Below, piece by piece: positions 1 to 9,858 of a DNA stretch of 64,000 bases. Source of the stretch: Planctomyces sp. (GTDB lineage: Bacteria > Planctomycetota > Planctomycetia > Planctomycetales > Planctomycetaceae); contig JAHBXW010000007.1 in the NCBI GenBank assembly GCA_019636235.1, positions 124,001 to 188,000 on the forward strand. The letters are read 5' to 3'. The first letter of the stretch is position 1, and the number at the start of each line of letters is the position of its first letter. Position numbers and translations under genes: made by a program. The notes beneath the pieces were generated by a model, which had not been told where the DNA came from, made no database searches, and saw only the letters and a list, made by a program, of their open reading frames with translations.

Positions 1-1273
<1,273 letters not shown>

Positions 1274-1375
1274 GTTCCCTCCGCCGCAGTGGTCCCTCAC
1301 TGGACCCGGCGGAGTTGCGCACCGCGCTGCGCGAGCCTCGCGGAACAAAGCGCGCCTGCCCCTGGCGAACGCCCC

Positions 1376-1876
1376 TTACGGGTCCGTCCGCGTCTGCAGA
1401 AACAACGCCTTCTTCTCGCCCGGCAGCGTGAAATCGAACCCGCAGGAACGGAAGAACTCCTCGGATGACGTCACCACCATCACCTCGAACACGCGGCGGT
1501 CGGTCGCGAAGTCGACGCAGGCCCGCACCAGCCGTTTGCCCACGCCCTGCCCCTGGTAGCCGTCCGCGACGCACAGGCTGCGCACTTCGGCCATCTTGCG
1601 CGAGTAAATCTCCAGCGCCGCGAAACCGATGATCCGCCCGTCATGCTCGGCCACGAACCCCGTCGGCACCAGGTTCTGCAACTCGTCCCAGGTCCGCGGC
1701 AGCAGCTTGCCCCCTTCCACGAAGGGTTCGATCAGATCCTCGATCCCGTCCAGGTCATCGAATCGCGCCGGCCGAATGCTGATGTCCAGCGCCTCGCCTT
1801 CGCCCGTCGACATCGCCACCGCTCCAGAAATCACGTCGGACCGCAACGGCAGTTCGAACGCAGCCAGATTCGCCAT
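1376..1876 (-). CDS. GNAT family N-acetyltransferase, ArgA-like
   Basis: This single-domain GNAT protein of 166 residues carries the acetyl-CoA binding segment EVRSLCVADGYQGQGVGKRLV and a C-terminal CGFDFTLPGEKKALF stretch like that of bacterial N-acetylglutamate synthases. Family knowledge suggests transfer of acetyl from acetyl-CoA to an amino acid, possibly the first step of arginine synthesis, but no other arg gene lies nearby. The ATG at 1876 has a weak GAAGG upstream; a second ATG (residue 22, MSTGEGEA) is a possible alternative start. It lies downstream of the GroES terminator on the same strand. Confidence 0.75.
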   Translation of the reverse strand: MANLAAFELPLRSDVISGAVAMSTGEGEALDISIRPARFDDLDGIEDLIEPFVEGGKLLPRTWDELQNLVPTGFVAEHDGRIIGFAALEIYSRKMAEVRSLCVADGYQGQGVGKRLVRACVDFATDRRVFEVMVVTSSEEFFRSCGFDFTLPGEKKALFLQTRTDP

Positions 1877-1921
1877 TCCAATTCGCCTTCAGTGTGAGCC
1901 CGCGGGGGAGCAGCATTCAAA

Positions 1922-1963
1922 GGAAAAAGCCCGCGGGAGGGGCGTTCTCGCCATTCCCGCGGA
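1922..1963 (-). terminator. Intrinsic terminator of the groES-like gene
   Basis: On the minus strand the arms CCGCGGGA and TCCCGCGG (plus positions 1955-1962 and 1931-1938) enclose a 16-nt loop with its own GGCG/CGCC stem, and GCTTTTTCC follows. It lies directly after the groES stop, separating it from the GNAT gene. Confidence 0.75.
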
Positions 1964-1994
1964 CTGCGTCAACATCGACCCGGCGGCCGGGCGT

Positions 1995-2369
1995 TCAATC
2001 GGCAGAGTCGTCCGATTCCGGCAGTTCCTGGACGTCCTCGCCCACCCCCCGGGCTCCCTTGCCGCGCCGCGCCGGAGCCCGGCGGAACACCGCCACCACG
2101 TCCTCCATCGGCACCACGTACAGCACGTTGTCCGATTCGAGGTCGACTGGAATGGCGTGCTTGGGGTGGAACAGAACCTTGTCGTACTTCCGCACGGGGA
2201 AGTCCTCCAGGTTCGCCACCTCAGCGCTGACGTCCACCACCCGGCCGGTGATGGTCGGAATCTCGGCCTTGTCCGGCAGCACGATTCCCCCACGGGTTTT
2301 CTGCCGGCTTTCGTCTTTGCGTATCAGGATTCGCGGGCCAAGCGGCTCGACAAATTCGTGGATTGCCAT
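1995..2369 (-). CDS. groES: GroES-like 10 kDa co-chaperonin
   Basis: GroES forms the lid of the GroEL folding chamber in the cytosol. The protein shows the family pattern: PLGPRILIRKDE at the N-terminus, the mobile loop KTRGGIVLPD, then GRVVDVS and KYDKVLFHPKHAIPVD. It is longer than typical GroES because of an Arg/Gly/Asp-rich C-terminal tail after VVAVFRR. The ATG at 2369 is chosen because GGAGG lies 7 nt upstream; an ATG seven codons further 5' is less well placed. No groEL is adjacent, which is common in this phylum where several groES copies can be scattered. It appears to be monocistronic with its own terminator. Confidence 0.85.
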   Translation of the reverse strand: MAIHEFVEPLGPRILIRKDESRQKTRGGIVLPDKAEIPTITGRVVDVSAEVANLEDFPVRKYDKVLFHPKHAIPVDLESDNVLYVVPMEDVVAVFRRAPARRGKGARGVGEDVQELPESDDSAD

Positions 2370-2691
2370 GGTGATGCCTCCTTCGCACACGGAGGAGGCC
2401 GCTCGTCAGCGGCGACGGGCGACGCCCCGCGCGACTCGCGAGCAGCAAACGTGTGCTGCGAAAGTATAGGTGCGTTCCCGGGCGTGGGCGATGGGCGATT
2501 CGCTGCAATTGTCGCCCGCTGACCGGTCGTCCTGCCGGAACGGCGCCGCGCGGGCCGGGCGCCACGGCCGGCTTGTCCGACCGTGCCCGCAAATCGTCGC
2601 CATGGTCGGCTTGTTCGACCGTGCTGGCGGGATCGCGGACCGGCGCGGCGGAAGGGCGGCAATCGGGCTGACCATGTCCTCGTGGCCGCGT
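2370..2691. other. Intergenic region upstream of groES
   Basis: No gene is supported here. On the minus strand a TATACT hexamer at 2463-2468 is a possible -10 element for groES, but no good -35 sits at the right spacing. I found no CIRCE inverted repeat, so HrcA control is not indicated. Confidence 0.35.
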
Positions 2692-2877
2692 TCAGGGGCT
2701 CGAGGACTGGCGGATCGCTTGCAGGCAGCGAACTGCGAACTCCGCGATCGTTGCCGCCAGCGCGCCTGCGACGGCGGCGACGATCCCGCATTCGAGCCAG
2801 TTCCGGTCTCGCAAGCCCCATCGCCAACCGGCCCCCGCGAGAAGCGTCGCCACGAGTCCAATCGCAATCGCAGTCAT
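2692..2877 (-). CDS. Small two-helix membrane protein
   Basis: This 61-residue reading frame encodes two hydrophobic stretches, AIAIGLVATLLAGAGW at the N-terminus and CGIVAAVAGALAATIAEFAV in the middle, joined by a charged loop GLRDRNWLE. That fits a small inner-membrane hairpin protein. It starts 24 bp after the amidohydrolase stop on the same strand, so co-transcription is likely. The Shine-Dalgarno sequence is weak and I do not recognise a family, so the gene call rests on coding character alone. Confidence 0.42.
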   Translation of the reverse strand: MTAIAIGLVATLLAGAGWRWGLRDRNWLECGIVAAVAGALAATIAEFAVRCLQAIRQSSSP

Positions 2878-2901
2878 GGAAGGCCTCGAAGGCGCGGAGG
2901 G

Positions 2902-4185
2902 TCAGCGTGGAAGCTCCGATGGCTGAGACATCTGGCCGGCTTTCACCACGCCCCCCTGAATCACCGCGATGAACTTCGACCGCTGCTGCAGCAGACTGAT
3001 GTCGGCCAGCACGTCGCCGTCGACGATCAGCACGTCTCCGAGCTTGCCCGGTTCGAGCGTTCCGAATTCATCGCCGCGGCCCATGATCTCCGCGCCGGTC
3101 TGGGTGGCGCAGGTGATCGTCTCGAGAGGCGAGAAGCCGACGTAATTCACGAAGAACTCGAGTTCCTTCGCGTAGTCGCCGTGCGGGTTCCACGCGAAGC
3201 CGTAGTCGCCCCCCATGCCGAGTCGTCCGCCGGCCTTGAGGATGCGGCGGGCGCTTTCCGCGCCACCTTCGAGCGTCTCCTTGTGTCCGTCGACGACTTT
3301 CTGGCCCATGCCGATGGCGGGCCCCTGCTCGATGCTGGCCAGTTCGAAGTACAGCGCAGGGACGACGGGGACGTTGCGTTCGATGATCATGTCGAGGCAT
3401 TCGTCGTCGACGAACGTGCCGTGTTCGAGCGTGTCGTAGCCAGCTTTGAGCGCATTGCGGATGCCCTCGGTGGCGCGGCAGTGGCCGGTGACCTTCATGC
3501 CGTGGTTGTGGGCCGTGGCGACGACGGCGTGCATCTCGTCGTACGTCATGCACAGCGTGTGGTGGTCGTTGACGTCCGGCGCGGCGGCATCTCCGGTGGG
3601 GTAGGTCTTGACCCACTCGACGCCATCCTTGACGAGCTTGCGGACGGCGGCGCGGGCTTCGTCCGGACCGTTGATCAGCAGGACGAGCCCTTCCATGCCG
3701 ATCTTGCGGAAGTCGGGATTCCAGTCCATCAGCCCGCCGACGCCGCAGATCTCGCGTCCGCTGGCGGCCAGCCGCGGTCCGGGGACGAGGTCCTTCTCGA
3801 TGGCCTTCTTCAGCCAGACGTCGATGTTGAACAGGCTGCCGCCGCTGCGCGCCGCGGTGTAGCCGCATTCGAGGGCCAGCTTGGCGTTGGTGGCCGCGAG
3901 GAGCGTGACGTATTCGACGGGGTACTTGATGTCGAGGTCTTCGAGGGCGGCGACGTTGAAGTACGTGGGGTGGAAATGGGCTTCGACCAGCCCGGGCATG
4001 ATCGTGCCGCCGCGGGCGTCGATGGTGCGCGCGTCGGGCGGAGTCGCGGGGGCGGCGGCGGCGGGACCGGCGTACGCGATGCGACCGTCCTGCAGCACGA
4101 GGACGGCTTCCGGAATGGCTGGCAGCCCGTTGCCGATCACGAGCTGTCCATTGCGAACGACAGTGCACCCAGAGGCGAGATTCAT
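2902..4185 (-). CDS. Amidohydrolase family protein (imidazolonepropionase-like)
   Basis: This is a metal-dependent hydrolase with a TIM-barrel fold, 427 residues. Visible ligands are the HxH motif at H70/H72, a Lys in WVKTYPTG (K193) at the position of the carbamylated lysine, H235 in VTGHCRA, H255 in TLEHGT, and an Asp in GMGGDYGF. The N- and C-terminal beta segments (RTIDARGGTIMPGLVEAH; GTLEPGKLGDVLIVDGD) are those of dipeptidase or imidazolonepropionase-like amidohydrolases. The substrate cannot be read from sequence; an amide, cyclic amide or dipeptide bond is likely. No signal peptide is visible, suggesting a cytosolic enzyme. Confidence 0.85.
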   Translation of the reverse strand: MNLASGCTVVRNGQLVIGNGLPAIPEAVLVLQDGRIAYAGPAAAAPATPPDARTIDARGGTIMPGLVEAHFHPTYFNVAALEDLDIKYPVEYVTLLAATNAKLALECGYTAARSGGSLFNIDVWLKKAIEKDLVPGPRLAASGREICGVGGLMDWNPDFRKIGMEGLVLLINGPDEARAAVRKLVKDGVEWVKTYPTGDAAAPDVNDHHTLCMTYDEMHAVVATAHNHGMKVTGHCRATEGIRNALKAGYDTLEHGTFVDDECLDMIIERNVPVVPALYFELASIEQGPAIGMGQKVVDGHKETLEGGAESARRILKAGGRLGMGGDYGFAWNPHGDYAKELEFFVNYVGFSPLETITCATQTGAEIMGRGDEFGTLEPGKLGDVLIVDGDVLADISLLQQRSKFIAVIQGGVVKAGQMSQPSELPR

Positions 4186-4618
4186 CGCGCGAAGTTCCCG
4201 GAGTCAGTGAGCGTTTGCTGAGACTGAGACTCAGACCTGAATCGTCGCTGGGACGACCACAGTGACAGGTTCAGCATGACCGACAGAAGCCCGCGAATCC
4301 AGCGCGCGGTGAGATCGACGGCGACGGATGGCCCTGATGGCATCCCGCGCCCTTGACGGGCTCTCGGCGGATGCGAAGACCAGAGGCTGGACCAAACGCA
4401 ATCAGGGAAAACCCTAATCAACTGTGAATGCCAGACCAGGGGGGTGTGTCGCGGGGACGGGCCAACCAGAATGACGGTCAGTCAGCAGTGACGTTTCTCC
4501 AAGAATTGACCGCACGAGCCGTGGGAAGGGAGAACAGTCGACGGAGGGCCGCTGTAATGTCCCGGAGGACACGCCAATTCTCGATTCTCTCCCGAAGCTG
4601 TTTGATTCATCGGGCTTT
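4186..4618. other. Divergent intergenic region between amidohydrolase and sensor kinase
   Basis: No convincing gene in the first 380 bp. A short palindrome CTGAGACTCAG lies at 4224-4234 near the amidohydrolase start. The last 42 bp, from about 4577, read in frame as a probable N-terminal extension of the downstream kinase. Confidence 0.4.
4564..4579 (+). promoter_or_regulatory. GGAGG site with candidate ATT start for the sensor kinase
   Basis: GGAGG at 4564-4568 is followed after 8 nt by ATT at 4577, in frame with the kinase. The codons between ATT and the first ATG (4619) read LDSLPKLFDSSGF, which resembles the usual N-terminus of this receptor family. The frame is open back to a TGA at 4472 but contains no ATG, GTG or TTG, and the ATG at 4619 has no Shine-Dalgarno sequence. 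ATT initiation, as known for infC, is the inference. Confidence 0.45.
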
Positions 4619-6688
4619 ATGCCCCGGTGGAAATGCGGCGCATGGTCGACTGCGCATGGCTGGCTGCATATTGTCTCCGACCTCGCGATCTTCGGCGCTT
4701 ACGTCGCGATCCCGGCGGTCCTGATCGGATTCATGCGCCGGCGGCGGGATGTTCCGTTCAGCCCGTTGTTCTGGGCGTTCGGCGTATTCATCATCGCCTG
4801 TGGAATCGGGCATCTGATTGACGCGACGATGTTCTGGCAGCCGCGGTATCGGCTGTCGGGCTTCGTGAAAGTGGTGACGGCGATCGCCTCCTGGGGCACG
4901 GTGGCGGCGCTGATCAAAGTTCTTCCGCAGGCGCTCGCGCTGCCCGGCCTGGCCACGCTGAATCACCAGTTGCGGACCGAGGTCGAGGAGCGGAAGCGGT
5001 TGGAGGGACAGTACCGGGAATTGTATGAGAACTCACCGGCCTGTTATCTGACGGTCGATCCGGCCGATGGTCGGATTGTGATGTGCAACAGGACTCTCAC
5101 CGATGCGCTGGAGCTGCCGCGCGAGGCGATCGTCGGACGGCGGCTGCCGGAACTCTGCGACCCCGGCTGCGGCGGGGCGATCCGCGAGGCGCTGGACCGA
5201 CTGGCCGCCAATGGCAGCGTGCATGATGTCGAGCTGACGCTGCTGGGGGGCGGCGGCAACCGGCTGGACGTGCTGCTGGACGGTCTGCAGCTGGCCGAGG
5301 GCGACGAGGCGTCGGGCCTGGCGGGCTGCGCGCTCCGAAACATCACGTCGCGAAAGGCGGCGGAGCGGGCGATCCGCAGCAGCGAGCAGCGGTTTCAGGC
5401 GGTCATCGAGTACGCGCCGACGGCGATGCTGCTGGTCGATGCGCGGGGCCGCATCGTGCTGTCGAACGAAAAGGCGGAAGAGTACTTCGGCTGGCCGCGA
5501 TCCGAGCTGCACGGTCAGCCGGTGGAGGTGCTGATTCCGGAGCGGTTCCGCGCCGCGCACCGCGTGCACATGTCGAACTTCTTCCAGTCGCCGCGTCCGC
5601 GGGCGATGGGGCTGACGATGGACCTGTATGGCTGCCGCCGGGACGGAACCGAGTTCCCGGTGGAAGTGGGGCTGAATCCGATCGAGATGAACGACGATCT
5701 GGCGGTCGTGGCCGCCGTGCAGGACGTGACGAAACGACGGCAGGACGAGGCCGACCTGGCGGACTTCACCCGGCGGCTGCAGCAATCGGCGGAGGATCTG
5801 GAGCGCAGCCATCGCGACCTCGAACAGATCGCCTACGCGGCGTCGCACGACCTGCAGGAGCCGCTGCGGGCCGTGGCGGGGTACTGCCAGCTGCTGCAAC
5901 TGGAGCACAGCCACATGCTGGGCGGCGAGGCGGCGGACTATCTGCGGAAAGCGGTGGACGGCACGCTGCGGATGCACACGCTGATCAATGGCTTGCTGTC
6001 TTACGCGCGGATGCAGCGGTCCTCCGAGCCGTTTGCGACGGTCGACGTCGGCGCGGTCGTGCACGAGTCGCTGCAGGATCTGACGGCGATGATCCAGGAA
6101 TCCCGGGCGTCGATTCGCGTGGGGACGCTGCCGACGCTGCCCGGAGATGCCGCGCAGCTCCGCCAGTTGTTTCAAAATCTCGTCGGCAACGCGATCAAGT
6201 ACCGCAGCGACCGGCCGCTGGAAATTTCAATTGCGGCGGAGCGGTTCGACGACGAGTGGTCGTTCTGCGTCGCGGACAACGGCATTGGCATCCCCGCCGA
6301 ATCCCGCGAACAGATCTTCATGATCTTCCAGCGCCTGCACACCCGGGACCGGTACCCCGGGACGGGGCTGGGGTTGACGTTGTGCAAGCGGATCGTGGAA
6401 GGGCATGGCGGACGGATCTGGGTCGAGGGGGATGCGGATGCAGGGAGCCGGTTCCGGTTTGTGCTGCCGGCCGAGGCGGAGGGGGAGCCAGCGTCCCGCG
6501 GTCGCGGCGCGCGGCGGGGTTCGCTGGGCGAGTTGATGCCCCGGCGCACCGTGAACATGGGGGTGGAAGCGATGGCGATGGCGCCGCGCTCGCCGCCCCG
6601 CGCGGCGGGTGTGGATGTCGAAGGCTCCCGAGCGGAGCGTCGCGAAGGCGTGGATTGGAACCAGTCGCTGGACGGAAAGTCGAATTAA
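4619..6688 (+). CDS. Ethylene-receptor-like PAS sensor histidine kinase
   Basis: This membrane sensor kinase has 689 residues from the first ATG. Residues 15-105 form three hydrophobic helices matching the ethylene-binding domain of Arabidopsis ETR1: D21, Y28, P32, I58, C61 and H65 correspond to ETR1 D25, Y32, P36, I62, C65 and H69 with a constant offset of four. C65 and H69 bind the copper cofactor in ETR1. Two PAS domains follow (about 131-245 and 250-372), then a coiled linker, the H box YAASHDLQEPLRAV with H410, and a HATPase domain with DNGIGIP and GTGLGLTLCKRIVEGHGG. The last 55 residues are low-complexity. The stop TAA overlaps the ATG of the next gene. The real start may be ATT at 4577. 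Confidence 0.88.
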   Translation: MPRWKCGAWSTAHGWLHIVSDLAIFGAYVAIPAVLIGFMRRRRDVPFSPLFWAFGVFIIACGIGHLIDATMFWQPRYRLSGFVKVVTAIASWGTVAALIKVLPQALALPGLATLNHQLRTEVEERKRLEGQYRELYENSPACYLTVDPADGRIVMCNRTLTDALELPREAIVGRRLPELCDPGCGGAIREALDRLAANGSVHDVELTLLGGGGNRLDVLLDGLQLAEGDEASGLAGCALRNITSRKAAERAIRSSEQRFQAVIEYAPTAMLLVDARGRIVLSNEKAEEYFGWPRSELHGQPVEVLIPERFRAAHRVHMSNFFQSPRPRAMGLTMDLYGCRRDGTEFPVEVGLNPIEMNDDLAVVAAVQDVTKRRQDEADLADFTRRLQQSAEDLERSHRDLEQIAYAASHDLQEPLRAVAGYCQLLQLEHSHMLGGEAADYLRKAVDGTLRMHTLINGLLSYARMQRSSEPFATVDVGAVVHESLQDLTAMIQESRASIRVGTLPTLPGDAAQLRQLFQNLVGNAIKYRSDRPLEISIAAERFDDEWSFCVADNGIGIPAESREQIFMIFQRLHTRDRYPGTGLGLTLCKRIVEGHGGRIWVEGDADAGSRFRFVLPAEAEGEPASRGRGARRGSLGELMPRRTVNMGVEAMAMAPRSPPRAAGVDVEGSRAERREGVDWNQSLDGKSN

Positions 6689-7125
6689 TGAGCTTGGGAG
6701 CGGACGAACGAGTGTTTCAGGTGTTGCTCGTGGAAGACAGTCCTTCAGACGCGGAGCTGACGCGCAAGGCGTTTTCGCGGCTGCGGCTGCCTTCCGTGCT
6801 GCACCATGTGCACGATGGCGTCGAGTGCATGGCCTATCTGGAGCGGCCCAGTGCGACGCAGCCGCGTCCCGACCTGATCCTGCTGGACCTGAACATGCCG
6901 CGGATGGATGGTCGCGCGGTGTTGCGGGAGATCAAGAAGAGCCCGGACCTGGTCAGCATTCCAGTCGTCGTGCTGACGACGTCCGCGGATGGAACGGACG
7001 TGGTCGAGGCCTATCGGTCGCATTCCAACGCGTATATTGTGAAGCCGGTGGATTTGAATCAGTTCTTTGATGTGATTGCGGACCTGGAGAGGTTCTGGTT
7101 CCGCGTCGCGACGCTCGCGGACTGA
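6688..7125 (+). CDS. Rcp1-type single-domain response regulator
   Basis: This CheY-like receiver of 145 residues has the acidic pair in VLLVEDSPSD, the phospho-acceptor Asp in LILLDLNMPRMDG, the conserved Thr/Ser in VVLTTSAD and the Lys in YIVKPVD. It has no output domain. Such regulators (Rcp1 family) are partners of phytochrome-type and related kinases that share the HDLQEPLR H box seen in the upstream gene. The ATG shares one base with the kinase stop (TAATG), so translational coupling is very likely, and I infer phosphotransfer from that kinase. Confidence 0.88.
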   Translation: MSLGADERVFQVLLVEDSPSDAELTRKAFSRLRLPSVLHHVHDGVECMAYLERPSATQPRPDLILLDLNMPRMDGRAVLREIKKSPDLVSIPVVVLTTSADGTDVVEAYRSHSNAYIVKPVDLNQFFDVIADLERFWFRVATLAD

Positions 7126-7233
7126 CGAGCGGGCTGGAGACCTCGGACTCCAACGCAATGCGCCGCCCGGGCGTCCGGGGGCGTTGCGAGACCTCTGGCG
7201 GCGGGCGAAACGATGTTGCGGGAGCGAACGCTG

Positions 7234-8343
7234 ATGGGCGAGACGGACCTGCACGCCTGGCGGTGGGCGCTCTTCGAGCGTCTGCCTTCCGCCTGCTGCC
7301 TGGCGGGCAATGATGGCCGGCTGGCGGCGATCAATTCACGGGCGGCCGCGCTGTTGTCATCCGGCCGGAACACGGGCGACCCGCCGACCATCGCCGACTG
7401 TGTGCACGCCGACGACCGCGCCACGCTGCTCGAGGCCCTTGACCTCGTCCGTCAGCAGGGCGAACCGCAGTGCATTCGTTGCCGTTCTGCGGACGCCGGA
7501 GAGGCCCCGCGGCTGTTTGAAATCGAAATGGCCGACGCCGGAGACGGGGGCCACGTGATCCTGGTGGTCCGCGAACGGCTGCCGCAGTTTCAGGACCGCG
7601 AGCAACTCGAGAACCGCATGTGGGACCTGCATCACAGCGGAGACCAGATGCGGCAGATGGCGATCGCGGCCGCGCACGACCTCAAGATGCCGCTGGTGAC
7701 GATCGACGCGAACGCGACGTTTCTGGGCGAGGACCTGTCCGCGGGAAATCTGGAGAAGGCGCGGGAGGACCTGGCGGAGATCCGCGCGGCCGCCGTGCGG
7801 ATGCGGGAACTCGTTTCCGAGCTGCTGGAGCTGGGGCGGATCGGACGACTGGACCTGGCATCGATCGCCCGGCAGGGAGCGGGACGTCCGGAGCCGCTCG
7901 AGGAGATCGTTCAGGAGGCGATCCGGATGGTCAGCGGCGCTGCGGCATTCGAGACGGCCCGCATCGAAGTCAAGGGCCCGCTCCCCTGGGTCCGCGGCCG
8001 CCGCCGGCAGCTCGTGGAGCTGTTCCAGAACCTGCTGGACAATGCGATCAAGTTTCGCGCGGCGGACAGGGAACCGGCGATCGTCGTCAGTTGCGAGGCG
8101 GGCGCCAGCGGACCCGTCGTCGTGATCGAGGACAATGGCGTGGGGATCCCCGAGTCCGACCGCGGCCGCGTGTTCGAGCTGTTTTTTCAGATCCACCCGC
8201 AACCTTCGGGCAGCGGCATCGGCCTGGCGATCGTCCGTCGGATCGTGGCCACGCATGGCGGAAGGATCTGGATTGAAGGTTCAAGTCACGATTCAGGGAC
8301 GAGGTTCTGCATCCAGTTGCCAGTCACGGAGCCGCCCCCATGA
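7234..8343 (+). CDS. PAS-like sensor histidine kinase
   Basis: This soluble histidine kinase has 369 residues and no membrane segments. A PAS-like N-terminal domain (about 5-115; PSACCLAGNDGRLAAINSRA) precedes the H box AAAHDLKMPLVTI, a dimerisation helix, the N box NLLDNAIKF, and the G boxes EDNGVGIP and GSGIGLAIVRRIVATHGG. I prefer the ATG at 7234 because GGAG lies 9 nt upstream; the ATG at 7213 has no ribosome binding site. Its stop overlaps the start of the next regulator (ATGA), which marks that protein as its likely partner. The gap to the upstream regulator is about 110 bp. Confidence 0.83.
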   Translation: MGETDLHAWRWALFERLPSACCLAGNDGRLAAINSRAAALLSSGRNTGDPPTIADCVHADDRATLLEALDLVRQQGEPQCIRCRSADAGEAPRLFEIEMADAGDGGHVILVVRERLPQFQDREQLENRMWDLHHSGDQMRQMAIAAAHDLKMPLVTIDANATFLGEDLSAGNLEKAREDLAEIRAAAVRMRELVSELLELGRIGRLDLASIARQGAGRPEPLEEIVQEAIRMVSGAAAFETARIEVKGPLPWVRGRRRQLVELFQNLLDNAIKFRAADREPAIVVSCEAGASGPVVVIEDNGVGIPESDRGRVFELFFQIHPQPSGSGIGLAIVRRIVATHGGRIWIEGSSHDSGTRFCIQLPVTEPPP

Positions 8344-9362
8344 TTGCCCCCGTCACGCTGTTGTTTCCGCTCCTGTCGTCGGATGCGCCCACAGAACCAC
8401 GCGATCAGGACGCCGCCCCGAACGTCCTGTTGATCGAGGACGAGGCGCCGCATGCGCGGATCGTGCAGCGGGCATTCGAGCAGTCGGCCGATCCGTACCG
8501 GCTGACCGTCGTGGAATCGATGGCAGCCGCCCGGAAACAGATCCAGAACTCCCCGCCGGACCTGGTCATCGCGGACCTGGTGCTTCCGGATGGCCGTGGG
8601 ACGGACCTGCTGGACGAGCCCGGTCTGAAGTATCCGCTGGTGGTGATGACCAGCCACGGCGATGAACGGATCGCGGTGGAAGCCCTGAGGTCCGGCGCGC
8701 TGGACTATGTGGTGAAGTCCGCGGAATCGCTGATGTCGCTGCCGCGGGTCGCGCGGAGGACGCTGCGGGAGTGGGATCACATCCGGGCGCGGGCTCGGGC
8801 GGAACGAGAGCTGCAGGAGCGGGAATGGCGGCATCGCGCGTTGCTGGATGCGATCCCGGACCTGATCTTCGTGATCTCCGTCGACGGGCGGTTTCTCGAT
8901 TGTCGAGGGGGCCGCGGCGACTTTCAAAGCGAACAGGCCGTCCGCCTGGTGGGACGCGATCTGCAGGATGTCGTCTCGCCGGACGACCGCACAGCGCTGC
9001 TCAAGTCCTTCAGCGAGGTGCTTGCGACCAACCTCCCGGAATCGCAGTTGTTCGAACTCCTGATCAACGAACAGCCGCTGCATGTCGAAGCGCGGATCGC
9101 CCCGTACGATTCCAACAGCGTGCTGGCGATTCTCAGGGACGTCACCGAACGGCAGCGCGTGGCTGACAAGATCAAGGAACTCACGGCCCGCGAATGGGAG
9201 GTTCTGCGGCTGGTGGCCGGAGGGAAATCGAACAAGCAGATGGCCAGCGCGCTCGACCTGAGCATCAAGACGATCGAAGCCCACCGTGCCCGGCTGATGA
9301 AAAAGCTGGGCGCGCGAAACATGGCCGAGCTGATGCGGCTCGCGATCGCCGTGCGGGAGTGA
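8340..9362 (+). CDS. Receiver-PAS-LuxR response regulator
   Basis: This protein of 340 residues begins with a receiver domain (about 27-145; VLLIEDEAPHAR, phospho-acceptor Asp in LVIADLVLPDGRG, VVMTSHGD, YVVKSAES). A helical linker leads to a PAS domain (about 160-275; LLDAIPDLIFVISVDGRF), and the C-terminus is a LuxR-type helix-turn-helix (LTAREWEVLRLVAGGKSNKQ, then SIKTIEAHRARLMKKLGA). It probably binds DNA after phosphorylation by the overlapping upstream kinase, with the PAS domain adding a second input. The first ATG overlaps the kinase stop by 4 bases. Confidence 0.86.
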   Translation: MIAPVTLLFPLLSSDAPTEPRDQDAAPNVLLIEDEAPHARIVQRAFEQSADPYRLTVVESMAAARKQIQNSPPDLVIADLVLPDGRGTDLLDEPGLKYPLVVMTSHGDERIAVEALRSGALDYVVKSAESLMSLPRVARRTLREWDHIRARARAERELQEREWRHRALLDAIPDLIFVISVDGRFLDCRGGRGDFQSEQAVRLVGRDLQDVVSPDDRTALLKSFSEVLATNLPESQLFELLINEQPLHVEARIAPYDSNSVLAILRDVTERQRVADKIKELTAREWEVLRLVAGGKSNKQMASALDLSIKTIEAHRARLMKKLGARNMAELMRLAIAVRE

Positions 9363-9503
9363 GGTTGACGGACCGTGCTGGGATTCCGGGCTCGCACCGT
9401 TTCGTCGCGCCGGGCATGCGAGTTGCTCCCACTGTGTGGAAGACAGTTCACGTCCCCCCGGCCGTCGCGGGGACGCGTCTCATTCGCGTTTCCGGAGCTT
9501 CCC

Positions 9504-9770
9504 GTGACCGCTCGTCGTCCCGCCTCGCGCCAGGCCAATGGAATCAAACCGCCGACCACCCTCGACGACGCCAGCCAGATGGCTGCGCTGAAGGCTGCCT
9601 CGCGGAAAGCCGCGCGGGCCGGCGCTCCCCCCAGCGATCAGGATCCTCAGCGGCGGCTCGGCGCGTTTGAAGGCAAAGGCGAGCCCTCGAAAAAGGGCAG
9701 CCGATCCGCCGGCATCGTCGGCCAGAAGAAGCAACGGTTCTCGTCCGCCAACAAGAAACGCGGCAAATAG
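9504..9770 (+). CDS. Small basic lysine/arginine-rich protein
   Basis: This reading frame of 88 residues starts at a GTG with GGAG 5 nt upstream. It is very basic and low in hydrophobic residues (QMAALKAASRKAARAG, GAFEGKGEPSKKG, GQKKQRFSSANKKRGK), as expected for a disordered nucleic-acid or ribosome-associated protein. An ATG at 9375 is in frame but the added 43 residues look non-coding. I recognise no family. It converges on the next gene. Confidence 0.45.
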   Translation: MTARRPASRQANGIKPPTTLDDASQMAALKAASRKAARAGAPPSDQDPQRRLGAFEGKGEPSKKGSRSAGIVGQKKQRFSSANKKRGK

Positions 9771-9858
9771 CGGGCGCAGAAGGGCCGTGCGGGCGCGGGC
9801 TGGTTTGCCGGAACGCGGCCTGCCCTCTGACGCACCACCGTCGATGCGGCCCGCCGCT

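Noticed and set aside
2370-2691. HrcA/CIRCE control of groES
   Set aside because: No TTAGCACTC-N9-GAGTGCTAA or close variant is present.
3068-4168. Long Arg/His-rich minus-strand frame
   Set aside because: It is a frame shadow of the amidohydrolase; the composition is typical of out-of-frame GC-rich DNA.
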